A stretch of 13,840 nt of DNA, taken from assembly GCA_044222045.1 (NCBI GenBank), contig JBGAOB010000183.1, positions 1-13,840 of the forward strand. The letters are read 5' to 3'. The translations under genes were made by a program, and so were the position numbers. Of this stretch, positions 1-6,783 are shown piece by piece. This DNA comes from JBGAMH01 sp044222045. GTDB lineage: Bacteria; Eisenbacteria; RBG-16-71-46. How positions within the stretch are numbered: position 1 is the first letter of the stretch; each line of letters starts with the position of its first letter. The notes under the pieces were generated by a model. It ran no database searches. It was given only the letters and a program-made list of their open reading frames with translations, and was not told where the DNA came from.

Positions 1-1141
1 CGTGGCGGATGATCCCGCCCCATTCCTGCTTCGTTCCGGGCAGGAATCCGGGCACGTCCTCGAACGTGAGCAGCGGCACGTTGAACGCGTCGCAGAAGCG
101 CACGAACCGGGCCGCCTTGACCGACGAGTCGATGTCCAGCACTCCCGCGAGCACCTTCGGCTGATTCGCCACCACGCCGATCGGCCGGCCGTTCAGCCGC
201 GCGAAGCCGACCACGATGTTCGGCGCGTAGTGCTCCTGCACCTCGAAGAAGTCGCCGTCGTCGACGACGCGGCGGATCACGTCCTTCATGTCGTAGGGCT
301 TGTCGGACGCGTCGGGCACGATCGTGTTCAACTCGGGATCGCGACGGTCGATCGGATCGGAGCACGGCCGCCGCGGCGGGTCCTCCTGGTTGTTCGACGG
401 CAGGAACGACAGCAGCCGCTTCACGTGCCGCACGCAGTCGGCGTCGTCCTTCGCGGCGAAGTGCGCGACACCGCTCCGGGTGTTGTGCGTCATCGCGCCG
501 CCCAGGTCCTCGAACGTCACTTCCTCCGACGTGACGGCCTTGATCACGTCCGGCCCGGTCACGAACATGTAGCTCGTGCCCTCGGTCATCACGGTGAAGT
601 CGGTGATGGCGGGGGAGTACACGGCTCCGCCGGCGCACGGCCCCATGATCGCGGAGATCTGGGGCACCACGCCCGACGCGAGCGTGTTGCGCAGGAACAC
701 GTCGGCATAGGCGCCCAGCGACAGCACGCCCTCCTGGATGCGCGCCCCCCCCGAGTCGTTCAGGCCGATCACGGGTGCGCCGTTCTCCATGGCCAGGTCC
801 ATGATCGCGCAGATCTTCTTGCCGTTCGCCTCGCTCATGGTGCCGCCGAACACGGTGAAGTCCTGCGCGAACACGTACACCAGGCGACCGTCCACCAGGC
901 CCCACCCGGCCACCACGCCGTCCCCGGTGATCCGCTTGTCCGCCATGCCGAAGTCCTGGGCACGGTGCGTCACGAACGTTCCGACCTCGACGAACGAGCC
1001 CGGATCCAGCAGCAGTTCGATGCGCTCGCGCGCGGTCAGGCACCCCTTGGCGTGCTGCTTGGCGATGCGATCGGCGCCGCCGCCCGCGAGGGCCTGCTCC
1101 CGGCGCCGGTGCAACTCGGTAAGGCGTTGTTCGCGGTTCAC
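1..1141 (-). CDS. Acyl-CoA carboxylase carboxyltransferase (beta) subunit, 3' end cut by window edge
   Basis: Carboxyltransferase of the propionyl-/acetyl-/methylmalonyl-CoA family (PccB/MmdA/AccD5-like), which moves a carboxyl group between carboxybiotin and an acyl-CoA in the cytoplasm. I read 380 codons from a GTG at 1139-1141. This start is chosen because GGAGG lies 5 bases upstream, and the family N-terminus (RREQALAGGG, then TARERIELLLDPGSF at residues 36-50) begins right after it. Visible motifs are GGARIQEG (131-138) and GPCAGGAVYSPAITDF (167-182), which form the acyl-CoA oxyanion pocket. GFLPGTKQEWGGIIRH closes the visible part and begins the second half-site. Family members are about 510 residues, so roughly 130 residues lie beyond base 1. 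No frameshift is seen. The exact acyl-CoA substrate, and whether a biotin carboxylase subunit follows, cannot be decided here. Confidence 0.95.
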   Translation of the reverse strand, partial: MNREQRLTELHRRREQALAGGGADRIAKQHAKGCLTARERIELLLDPGSFVEVGTFVTHRAQDFGMADKRITGDGVVAGWGLVDGRLVYVFAQDFTVFGGTMSEANGKKICAIMDLAMENGAPVIGLNDSGGARIQEGVLSLGAYADVFLRNTLASGVVPQISAIMGPCAGGAVYSPAITDFTVMTEGTSYMFVTGPDVIKAVTSEEVTFEDLGGAMTHNTRSGVAHFAAKDDADCVRHVKRLLSFLPSNNQEDPPRRPCSDPIDRRDPELNTIVPDASDKPYDMKDVIRRVVDDGDFFEVQEHYAPNIVVGFARLNGRPIGVVANQPKVLAGVLDIDSSVKAARFVRFCDAFNVPLLTFEDVPGFLPGTKQEWGGIIRH

Positions 1142-1768
1142 GACCACCTCCGGAACGGAAGTTGGGACTCGTGTCCGCAGCCTAGGCAGCGGGTTGGGGA
1201 GGGTCAAGACGCGCACGGTCATGCATCCTCCCGGGAGGGCCCGAGGGCGGGGCTGTGCCATGGGCTCGTGCGCGGACTCCGGCCGGCGTGACGGCCCGCG
1301 TCGAGCGGCCGTGGTCGCACGCGTCGTACATGCCGGCGCACGATGCGCACACGGCGCTGCCCCCACTCGGGCGAGGTCCGCGGCTCGGGGTCGTCGTGGG
1401 AGGTCGTCGAGGCCACCGGGGCGCGGCTCGCTCGAACTGGCGCGGGAGAGTGATCCTCGTCGCTTCGTCTTTGCTCCGACCCGGCCGCGACCCGCGGCGG
1501 CTCGGGCCGATGCCCCATCGCGCCGGTCCGCGCGGCCGCACCGGCGTCGGGCCTGCTGGGGCTTGTGCCCCGCCCGGGGATTCCGCTGCCCAAACCCGGT
1601 CCCGTGGGAGCAAACGGCGCGGTCCCGGCGCTCTTTTGCATTGCAATGACAGGCGGTCCTGGGCGATCTTTGCACCGCTTGGACAGCACCCCCGGCTGCA
1701 CTCTGCGGCTGGGACATGGGGGGATCTCCCACCTCACCACTCCCTCTGCCCTAAGGAGGAACAAGCCC
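1142..1768. other. 627-base divergent intergenic region
   Basis: Separates the minus-strand carboxyltransferase from the plus-strand secreted protein. Open frames here translate to low-complexity Arg/Pro/Gly/Ala-rich sequence without any domain, so I call no gene. It holds the carboxyltransferase promoter at its left end and the palindromes CCTCCCGGGAGG (1227-1238) and CATTGCAATG (1639-1648). The latter lies in the only locally AT-richer patch (about 1631-1650). I could not find a convincing -35/-10 pair for the rightward gene. Confidence 0.6.
1179..1207 (-). promoter_or_regulatory. Sigma-70-type promoter of the carboxyltransferase gene
   Basis: On the minus strand, TTGACC (1202-1207; 5 of 6 to the -35 consensus) is followed after exactly 17 bases by TAGGCT (1179-1184) as a -10. 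Transcription would start near 1171, giving a leader of about 30 bases before the GTG at 1141. This is the best -35/-10 pair in the window. A perfect 12-base palindrome, CCTCCCGGGAGG (1227-1238), lies about 20 bases upstream of the -35 and could be an operator, although such GC palindromes are frequent at this composition. Confidence 0.6.
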
Positions 1769-2500
1769 ATGCCGCGTCGCTACAGCACCATGGTTCTCCT
1801 CGTCGGCGCCGGCCTGCTCTGTGCGGCGGCCGCGTTCGCCGCCAAGCCTGCGCCGGTCCGCGAGAACATCGATGGTCAGCCGATTCACGGCTCCCAGTTC
1901 ACGGTGAACTCCACCTGCACGATCGGCGTGACCCAGGCGCCGGCGTTCATCATCAACTACCTGCTCCCGCCGGACGACGGCTACTACACGCTGATTCGCA
2001 GCTCCGACTGCGCCGCGTGCACGGGCCCCGGTGGCGTCGAAGCCCAGATCGCCCATGTGTTCCTGAACTACCGCGTGGCCTGCTCGCAGCCCGTCACCGT
2101 GAGCATCGTCGGCGCCGTCGCCGGCGCCTGCCCCACGCCGGACCTGACGAACGTGATCATGCCGCCGATCGCCACCAACCTCACGGCGGCTGCCGCCGGC
2201 AACTACAACTTCTCGGTTCCGCTTCCTCCGGGCATCTGCCTGAACGGCGATGCGTTCCTGGTCGTGAACTTCGTGTCGGGCGGCACCGGCTGCTCCACGT
2301 CGACCACGCGTCCCCGCCTGATCACGGGCGCTTCGTGCGACCCGTGCACCTCGTACAACATCTACCCGGGTGGGGCGGATGACCTGTGCGACGTGGGCTT
2401 CAACGGCAACCCGCTGATGAACCTCGAAGTGATCTGCTGCTCGGTGGTCCCCACGCAGCACCGCAGCTGGGGCTCGCTGAAGGTTCGCTACGGCAACTGA
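1769..2500 (+). CDS. Secreted cysteine-rich protein of unknown function
   Basis: A 243-residue protein with a clear signal peptide: basic MPRRYS, hydrophobic core MVLLVGAGLLCAAAA, likely cleavage after AFA at residue 24. The start is set by AAGGAGG (1753-1759), 9 bases before the ATG. An in-frame upstream extension reads as non-protein-like sequence. The mature part carries 12 cysteines, including C-A-A-C, C-D-P-C and a final C-C pair, suggesting up to six disulfides in an exported protein. It is rich in Thr, Asn, Pro and Gly like a beta-sandwich. The C-terminus ends SWGSLKVRYGN after a Pro/Thr/Gln linker (PTQHR), which looks like a short appended tail. I recognise no domain family. It appears monocistronic, with a strong hairpin 24 bases after the stop. 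Existence as a gene is sure; function is unknown. Confidence 0.9.
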   Translation: MPRRYSTMVLLVGAGLLCAAAAFAAKPAPVRENIDGQPIHGSQFTVNSTCTIGVTQAPAFIINYLLPPDDGYYTLIRSSDCAACTGPGGVEAQIAHVFLNYRVACSQPVTVSIVGAVAGACPTPDLTNVIMPPIATNLTAAAAGNYNFSVPLPPGICLNGDAFLVVNFVSGGTGCSTSTTRPRLITGASCDPCTSYNIYPGGADDLCDVGFNGNPLMNLEVICCSVVPTQHRSWGSLKVRYGN

Positions 2501-2523
2501 CGTCGATTTCCCGCCGCACGCGC

Positions 2524-2555
2524 AACGGGGTCCCGCCTCACGGCGGGACCCCGTT
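2524..2555. terminator. Bidirectional intrinsic terminator hairpin
   Basis: Perfect 14-base-pair stem AACGGGGTCCCGCC (2524-2537) / GGCGGGACCCCGTT (2542-2555) with a TCAC loop, in the 75-base gap between the converging secreted-protein and HD-GYP genes. On the plus strand it is followed by CGTTTG, a poor T tract. It is placed 24 bases after the plus-strand stop and 20 bases after the minus-strand stop, so it can serve both. Confidence 0.8.
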
Positions 2556-2575
2556 CGTTTGCGGCGCGGCGCGAT

Positions 2576-3562
2576 TCAGGCCGCCCACATCCGGTGCGTC
2601 ACCGGGGACCGCGGCAGCAGGTGCATGCGCACCATGCCGGTGAAGACCGCGACCAGCTGCGGGTCGAACTGGGTGCCCGCCCCGTTGCGGAGCCGTCGCA
2701 GGGCCTCCGCTTCGCTCAACGCGTGCCGGTACGGCCGGTCCGTCGTCATCGCGTCCCACGCGTCGGCCACGGCCACCACGCGCGCGCCCAGCGGGATCGA
2801 CACGCCGCGCTGGCCCAGCGGGTAGCCCGAGCCGTCCCACCATTCGTGGTGCCCCAGGATGATCGGGCCCACCGCGCACGCGAACCGCATCGGGCTCACG
2901 ATGTCGGCGCCGACCTGCGGGTGGCGACGGATCTGCTCGCGCTCGAGGTCGTTCAGGCTGCCCGACTTGCGAAGCACGTGCTCGTCCACGGCCACCTTGC
3001 CGACGTCGTGCAGCAGGCCGCCGAACCACACGTGGCGCGCGAAGCTGTCCTCGCATCCGAGCGCCACCGCGAGGGCGCGACTGTATTCCGCGAGCCGCCA
3101 CACGTGCCCCTCGGTGCAGGCGTCCTTGGCCTCGATGGCGCGCGCGAGCGCGAGCACCACGCTCTCGGTGCGTTCCAACTCGTCGGTGAGGTGCTTGACC
3201 CGGAGCAGGGCACGGAGCCGGGCCACGAGCAGCGGGAGCTGGAACGGCTTGCTCACGAAGTCGTCCGCCCCGGATTCCAGCCCGGCCACGCGCGAGGCGG
3301 TGTCCGCCGCGCCGGTCATCAGGGCCACGGGCAGCAACGCGCCGTCCGGGCGCTGGCGGATCCGGCGGCACAGCTGGAGCCCGCTCATGCCGGGCATGTG
3401 GACGTCCGCCAGCACGGCATCCACGTGGATCACGTCGAGCAGGTTCAGTGCGATCTCCGCGGACGGCGCCGTGTGGATCTGGAAGCCGTGCTGCTGGAGG
3501 GAACGGGTGAGGAGGTCACGGATGCGGGTGTCGTCGTCGCAGAGGAGAATGGCGTCGTTCAC
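2576..3562 (-). CDS. Response regulator with HD-GYP c-di-GMP phosphodiesterase output domain
   Basis: A 328-residue cytoplasmic two-domain regulator. The receiver domain (about 1-120) has the acidic pocket D9-D11, phospho-acceptor D53 (LADVHMPG), T83 and K105 (KPF). The HD-GYP domain (about 135-320) carries the HD pair H185-D186 (LLHDVGK), HH 238-239, the GYP signature 246-248 (DGSGYP) and the following VADAWDAMT motif. All usual metal and substrate residues appear present, so it should hydrolyse c-di-GMP when phosphorylated. The start is the GTG at 3560-3562 because MNDAILLCDDD begins the receiver fold exactly. In-frame sequence upstream is open but not protein-like. The ribosome binding site is weak (GGAAGG 11 bases upstream). 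No histidine kinase is adjacent, so the partner is encoded elsewhere. Start confidence is a little lower than identity. Confidence 0.95.
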   Translation of the reverse strand: MNDAILLCDDDTRIRDLLTRSLQQHGFQIHTAPSAEIALNLLDVIHVDAVLADVHMPGMSGLQLCRRIRQRPDGALLPVALMTGAADTASRVAGLESGADDFVSKPFQLPLLVARLRALLRVKHLTDELERTESVVLALARAIEAKDACTEGHVWRLAEYSRALAVALGCEDSFARHVWFGGLLHDVGKVAVDEHVLRKSGSLNDLEREQIRRHPQVGADIVSPMRFACAVGPIILGHHEWWDGSGYPLGQRGVSIPLGARVVAVADAWDAMTTDRPYRHALSEAEALRRLRNGAGTQFDPQLVAVFTGMVRMHLLPRSPVTHRMWAA

Positions 3563-3650
3563 GGGAGCGTCGGCCTTCCAGGGAGAATCGGCGGCATGGG
3601 GAGTGGTCGTCCCTGGCGCTGCGGTCGGTTGCCGATCCTTCGGCGCGTGC

Positions 3651-3659
3651 GACGTAGCA
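3651..3659 (-). promoter_or_regulatory. Possible extended -10 promoter for the response regulator
   Basis: The minus strand reads TGCTACGTC, a TG-N-TACGTC extended -10, about 90 bases upstream of the GTG start. No recognisable -35 is found 16-18 bases upstream. It resembles two plus-strand elements at 3909 and 12172, which is the main reason to list it. Confidence 0.3.
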
Positions 3660-3908
3660 CCAACCGTGCTCGCTCCGGGTGGATCGGCCGGAACGCGCCG
3701 GGCGCTGCGACTGGCGCGCGCGAACGAGCTCTCGCGGCGCGAAGGCTGCACTTCACGCGGGCCCATGCAGTGCTGCAATCGCCACGATCTGTCGCACGCG
3801 CTGTGTCGCGCCGTCGCGGCGATCCCGAACCCGCGCGGTGAACGGCGAGGCACCGTCGGCGCGCTCCATCGGGAGGAGAGGGCCGCGGCCGATCCCGTCC
3901 CGACCCTG

Positions 3909-3917
3909 TGCTAGGTT
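3909..3917 (+). promoter_or_regulatory. Possible extended -10 promoter for yqeY
   Basis: TGCTAGGTT is a TG-N-TAGGTT extended -10, with its hexamer close to the TAGGCT of the better-supported carboxyltransferase promoter. It would give a leader of about 120 bases before the yqeY ATG. No clear -35 is visible. Confidence 0.3.
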
Positions 3918-4042
3918 CTGCCGGCGTCCGCCGGGGCGCACGCGCCTTCGGACTCCGCCCCGCGAACGATCGTGCATTCCACCGCGCCGCGGGGCGCTCT
4001 CCCACGACCGTGACGACGGGAATCCCAGCCGCAGGAGAATCG

Positions 4043-4495
4043 ATGAGCATCCAGGATCGCATCCAGGTCGAGATGGTCACGGCCATGAAGTCCAAGGACG
4101 CCGACACGCTCAGCACGTTGCGCATGCTGAAGGCCGCGCTCATGGAAGCCAAGACCGCGAAGCCGAAGGACGCGCAGCTCTCCGGGGACGAGGAGATCGA
4201 GATCCTCCAGCGCTACGTGAAGAAGCGGCGCGAGACCATGGAGCTGAACGCGAAGGCCGGACGCGCCGACCTGAACGCCGCCGAGGAGCGCGAGATCCAG
4301 GTGACCGAGCGCTTCCTGCCCGCGAAGATCTCGGACGACGAACTGCGTGCGATCGTGACCGCCGCCGTCGCCAGCACGGGGGCGAGCGGGCCCAAGGAGA
4401 TGGGCAAGGTCATCGGGGTCGTGATGCCGCAGGTGAAGGGCCGGGCCGAGGGCAGCACCGTCTCCCGGCTGGTCAAGGAAGCGCTCGGCGGCTGA
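4043..4495 (+). CDS. yqeY: GatB/YqeY domain-containing protein
   Basis: A 150-residue cytoplasmic protein of the YqeY family, matching the usual length of about 148. The family resembles the tRNA-binding tail domain of the GatB subunit of Asp/Glu-tRNA amidotransferase, but its own role is not firmly established. Family features are MSIQDRIQVEMVTAMKSKD at the N-terminus, LSTLRMLKAAL, the lysine/arginine-rich helix YVKKRRETMELNAKAGRADL, EEREIQVTERFLP, and the C-terminal GPKEMGKVIGVVM and VSRLVKEAL helices. The start is set by AGGAG (4033-4037), 5 bases before the ATG. A longer in-frame reading from 3908 adds a non-conserved N-terminus and is rejected. It is often found near rpsU and dnaG, but neither is adjacent here. 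A hairpin follows the stop by 24 bases. Confidence 0.95.
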   Translation: MSIQDRIQVEMVTAMKSKDADTLSTLRMLKAALMEAKTAKPKDAQLSGDEEIEILQRYVKKRRETMELNAKAGRADLNAAEEREIQVTERFLPAKISDDELRAIVTAAVASTGASGPKEMGKVIGVVMPQVKGRAEGSTVSRLVKEALGG

Positions 4496-4519
4496 CCCGC
4501 GATCGGAGCGCGGAATCGG

Positions 4520-4551
4520 CGAGGCGGCCCACCACGCGGCGGGCCGCCTCG
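4520..4551. terminator. Bidirectional terminator hairpin between yqeY and the secreted-protein gene
   Basis: Perfect 11-base-pair stem CGAGGCGGCCC / GGGCCGCCTCG around a 10-base loop. It sits 24 bases after the yqeY stop and 12 bases after the end of the converging minus-strand gene. No T tract is present, as is common at this GC content, so efficiency is uncertain. Confidence 0.65.
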
Positions 4552-4563
4552 ATCGTCGCGGAC

Positions 4564-5001
4564 TCAGTCGCCGCGCAGCGCGTGGTCGGCCTCGCGCCGG
4601 CCGTCGCCGCTCCACACCATCGTCGTGCCGGCCGGACGGCCCTCCGTGTCCAGCGCCACGACGCTGATCGCGGCCGCGCGGTGCCGCGGCACGAGTCGCA
4701 CGACCCAGCGTCCCTCGGCGGGCCACTGGCGGGCGAGCCGCCAGCGCCCCGGCGCGTCGCCCGCCTCGAGGCGCAGCGGGATCGACTGCCGCACGCCCCC
4801 GACGCGGCCCTCCGCCACGGCCGTGACCCCGAACGTGGCCGGCTGCCCGCAGTTCTCGGCCTGCACCACGTAGGGCGCACCCGTGCGCGCGGGAGCCAGC
4901 AGGCGGGCGGTCGCTCCGCCGGCGCCGGCGTCGGGAGGGGACGTCGTTGCGGCGAGCAGCGTCAGCGCGACGGCGGCGAGCGATCGACGAAGCAGGTGCA
5001 T
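4564..5001 (-). CDS. Small secreted protein, last gene of the mtgA-sigma-FecR cluster
   Basis: A 145-residue protein beginning MHLLRRSLAAVALTLLAAT, a typical signal peptide, so the mature product is exported or periplasmic. The start is set by GGAGG 6 bases before the ATG. The mature part alternates short hydrophobic and charged stretches (YVVQAENC, RWRLARQWPAEGRWVVRLVP, AAISVVALDTEGRPAG), as in an all-beta domain, and has a single cysteine. I recognise no family. It starts 108 bases after the FecR-like gene on the same strand and is followed by a terminator, so it is probably the last gene of that transcription unit and may be a target or effector of the sigma/FecR system. Codon use matches its neighbours. 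The gene is likely real; its role is inferred only from position. Confidence 0.8.
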   Translation of the reverse strand: MHLLRRSLAAVALTLLAATTSPPDAGAGGATARLLAPARTGAPYVVQAENCGQPATFGVTAVAEGRVGGVRQSIPLRLEAGDAPGRWRLARQWPAEGRWVVRLVPRHRAAAISVVALDTEGRPAGTTMVWSGDGRREADHALRGD

Positions 5002-5109
5002 GCGGAGCCTCCGAGTGTCCCGGGGCGCGGCGCGGGGGCGTTCCCCGCATCGCTCACCGGGCGGGATCGCGTCCCGTGTGCTCGAGAGACGCGGCCCGCG
5101 CCCGTGGTG

Positions 5110-6132
5110 TTATCCGCCCGCCTGCACGGGCCCGCCTGGGAACTCGCCTTCCCACGCGCGGAACAGCGACGAGGAGCCCAGCCCGAACGTGTCCCACCAC
5201 GCGTCGAGCGCCGCCCGATCCAATTGCAGCACGCGCTGCGGCGCGGCCTCGGGCGGCGGAGGCGCGAGCCGTGCGAGCCGCTCGACCACGCGCCGCCGCG
5301 CGTCGCCGTCCACGCGCGGGACCAGGTGCCACAGCGTGAACGCATCCCGGTCGCGGGCTTCGTCGAGCACGCGGGTCAGCACGGCCGGCTCGGCACCCGC
5401 GCCGGCCGCGTCGAGCGAGTCCAGTGCGCTCGCGAACGCCGCCGTGGCGTCGGCGAAGCGCGGCGTGCCCGGACCGGCCCCGCGCCGAGTCCGGCACAGG
5501 GCGCCCGCGGGGACGAACGACTCGCGACGCGCGTGCGTGAAGGCGACCCAGCCCGATGTCACTTCCAGCTCGCCGTCGCCCGCGGCGTCCACGCTCAGGC
5601 GGTAGGCGCAGCCGAGGTCGGTCGCGACACCGCCGGGCGTGTCCACCACGAACGTGCGCGGCGGCGCCGTGATCATCGCTTCGAGCGCGCCGCGTTCGAG
5701 CGCGATCCGGCGGCGGCCCTGCTCGCTCTGCACCAGGCGCAGCACCGAGCCCGGCTCCACGTCGAGCCATCCGATGTCGCCGACGCTCACCCGCGCCCGA
5801 TCCCCGGCCCGCGTGCGCAGCTCGGTGCCCGCCGTCCAGCGCGAGAACACTCCCGCCCAGCCGGAAACGCTCGGCCGGCCCGCCACCGCGTGGACGTCCC
5901 AGCCGTGCTCGCGCGCCTCGCGCCCGGCGGTACCCCAGGCGAGCACCAGCGCCGCCGCCGCGGCGAGCGGCCAGGCGACGACCGTCCAGCGGCGGGCGCG
6001 CGGGGCGGGCGCCGGCGGCCAAGCCGGCTCGCGCGGCGGCCCCGGCAGTGCCGAGAGCGCGCGCTCCAGCCGCGCGGTGTCGGCATCGGGCGCACCACGG
6101 CCCGTCCACAGGTAGTCGTCGTCAGGACGCAT
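5110..6132 (-). CDS. FecR-domain membrane protein, putative regulator of the adjacent ECF sigma factor
   Basis: A 340-residue single-pass membrane protein. A short cytoplasmic N-terminus (about 1-48, Pro/Arg-rich) is followed by one transmembrane helix at about 50-68 (TVVAWPLAAAAALVLAWGT). The periplasmic part contains a FecR-like domain (about 85-215), with VSVGDIGWLDVEPGSVLRL, LERGALEAMI, FVVDTPGGVATDLGCAYRL and TSGWVAF as its beta-strand core. The C-terminal 120 residues are Ala/Leu/Arg-rich and unassigned. Family members sense or relay signals to ECF sigma factors. There is no zinc-binding HxxxCxxC anti-sigma motif in the N-terminus. The ATG overlaps the last 11 bases of the sigma gene, with GGAGG inside that gene 6 bases before it, so translation is probably coupled. 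No TonB-dependent receptor lies nearby, so classical iron signalling is not indicated. Confidence 0.88.
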   Translation of the reverse strand: MRPDDDYLWTGRGAPDADTARLERALSALPGPPREPAWPPAPAPRARRWTVVAWPLAAAAALVLAWGTAGREAREHGWDVHAVAGRPSVSGWAGVFSRWTAGTELRTRAGDRARVSVGDIGWLDVEPGSVLRLVQSEQGRRRIALERGALEAMITAPPRTFVVDTPGGVATDLGCAYRLSVDAAGDGELEVTSGWVAFTHARRESFVPAGALCRTRRGAGPGTPRFADATAAFASALDSLDAAGAGAEPAVLTRVLDEARDRDAFTLWHLVPRVDGDARRRVVERLARLAPPPPEAAPQRVLQLDRAALDAWWDTFGLGSSSLFRAWEGEFPGGPVQAGG

Positions 6133-6697
6133 CGTTCGCCTCCCAGCCGAGTTCGCGGCGCAGCCGTTCCATGCCGCGATGGAGGTTCACGCGCACGGAG
6201 CCCGGCGTCAGCCCGGTGCGCTCGGCGATCTCGGGTCCGTTCAGACCCTCGACCAGCCGCAGGAGCAGGGTTTCCCGGTACGCTTCGGGCAGCCGGCGCA
6301 GCGCCGCCAGCACGCGCGCCGCATCGAGCGAAGCGTCGGGGTCGGTCGCGGGCGCGGGAACGTCGTCCTGCAGTTCGTCCGTGTCGCGCCGCCGGCGCCG
6401 CCAGTCGGCCGCGCGCCGGCGCGCGATCGTCACGAGCCAGCCCGCGAACGCCGCGGGCTCGCGCAGGTCGTGCACGCGCGCGAACGCCTGCAGGAACACC
6501 TCCTGCACGAGATCTCCGGCGGCCTCCACCGGGACGCGGGCGAGCACCACGCCGTGCACGAGCCGCGCATGCCGATGGTAGAGCGCACTCCATGCGGAGC
6601 GATCGCCCACCTGTGCGGCGCGCACGAGCGCGTGCTCATCCGTGGTTTCGTCGGTCAACCGGTGCGGTATCCCATTCCAGGTCGTGGTGGCGTGCAT
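6122..6697 (-). CDS. ECF-type RNA polymerase sigma factor
   Basis: A 191-residue sigma-70 family factor of extracytoplasmic-function size. Sigma region 2 spans about 20-100: AQVGDRSAWSALYHRH, then AAGDLVQEVFLQAFARVHDL (core binding) and FAGWLVTIARRRAADWRRRR (-10 recognition). After an acidic linker, region 4 (about 127-182) reads LAALRRLPEAYRETLLLRLV, then the helix-turn-helix NGPEIAERTGLTPGSVRVNL. The start is the ATG at 6695-6697, with AAGGAA 6 bases upstream. An 86-base gap separates it from mtgA upstream, and its 3' end overlaps the FecR-like gene by 11 bases. Its target promoters are unknown. Autoregulation of the cluster is typical for such pairs but is not shown here. Confidence 0.95.
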   Translation of the reverse strand: MHATTTWNGIPHRLTDETTDEHALVRAAQVGDRSAWSALYHRHARLVHGVVLARVPVEAAGDLVQEVFLQAFARVHDLREPAAFAGWLVTIARRRAADWRRRRRDTDELQDDVPAPATDPDASLDAARVLAALRRLPEAYRETLLLRLVEGLNGPEIAERTGLTPGSVRVNLHRGMERLRRELGWEANDAS

Positions 6698-6783
6698 GGC
6701 CGGTTCCTTCGGACGGCCCGAACCGCCGGCACGACGGGACGGGGGGCCTCCGCCGGGAAAGGACGCCGGACGGCGTTCGGGCG

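Larger units (their letters stand above)
3563..4042. other. 480-base divergent intergenic region
   Basis: Lies between the leftward response regulator and rightward yqeY. Open frames here are low-complexity and show no domains. Two extended -10-like sequences are present, one per strand and each pointing towards its gene (described separately). No riboswitch or RNA fold was recognised. Confidence 0.5.

Noticed and set aside
2..1291. Open frame of 429 codons on the plus strand
   Set aside because: It is antisense to the carboxyltransferase, whose conserved motifs are on the minus strand; the plus translation has no domain.
1659..1674. Sigma-54-like sequence TGGGCGATCTTTGCA upstream of the secreted-protein gene
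   Set aside because: The GG and GC elements are 9 rather than 10 bases apart, and no sigma-54 activator is nearby.
1182..1770. Minus-strand open frames in the intergenic gap (154 and 183 codons)
   Set aside because: Pro/Arg/Ser-rich sequence without domains or ribosome binding sites, overlapping the promoter of the carboxyltransferase.
2594..3841. Open plus-strand frames opposite the HD-GYP gene
   Set aside because: His/Arg/Val-rich antisense translation with no domain; the minus strand holds intact receiver and HD-GYP motifs.
6763..6776. Small hairpin ACGCC-GGAC-GGCGT between mtgA and the sigma gene as a terminator
   Set aside because: Only five base pairs with no T tract; too weak to argue that the two genes are transcribed separately.
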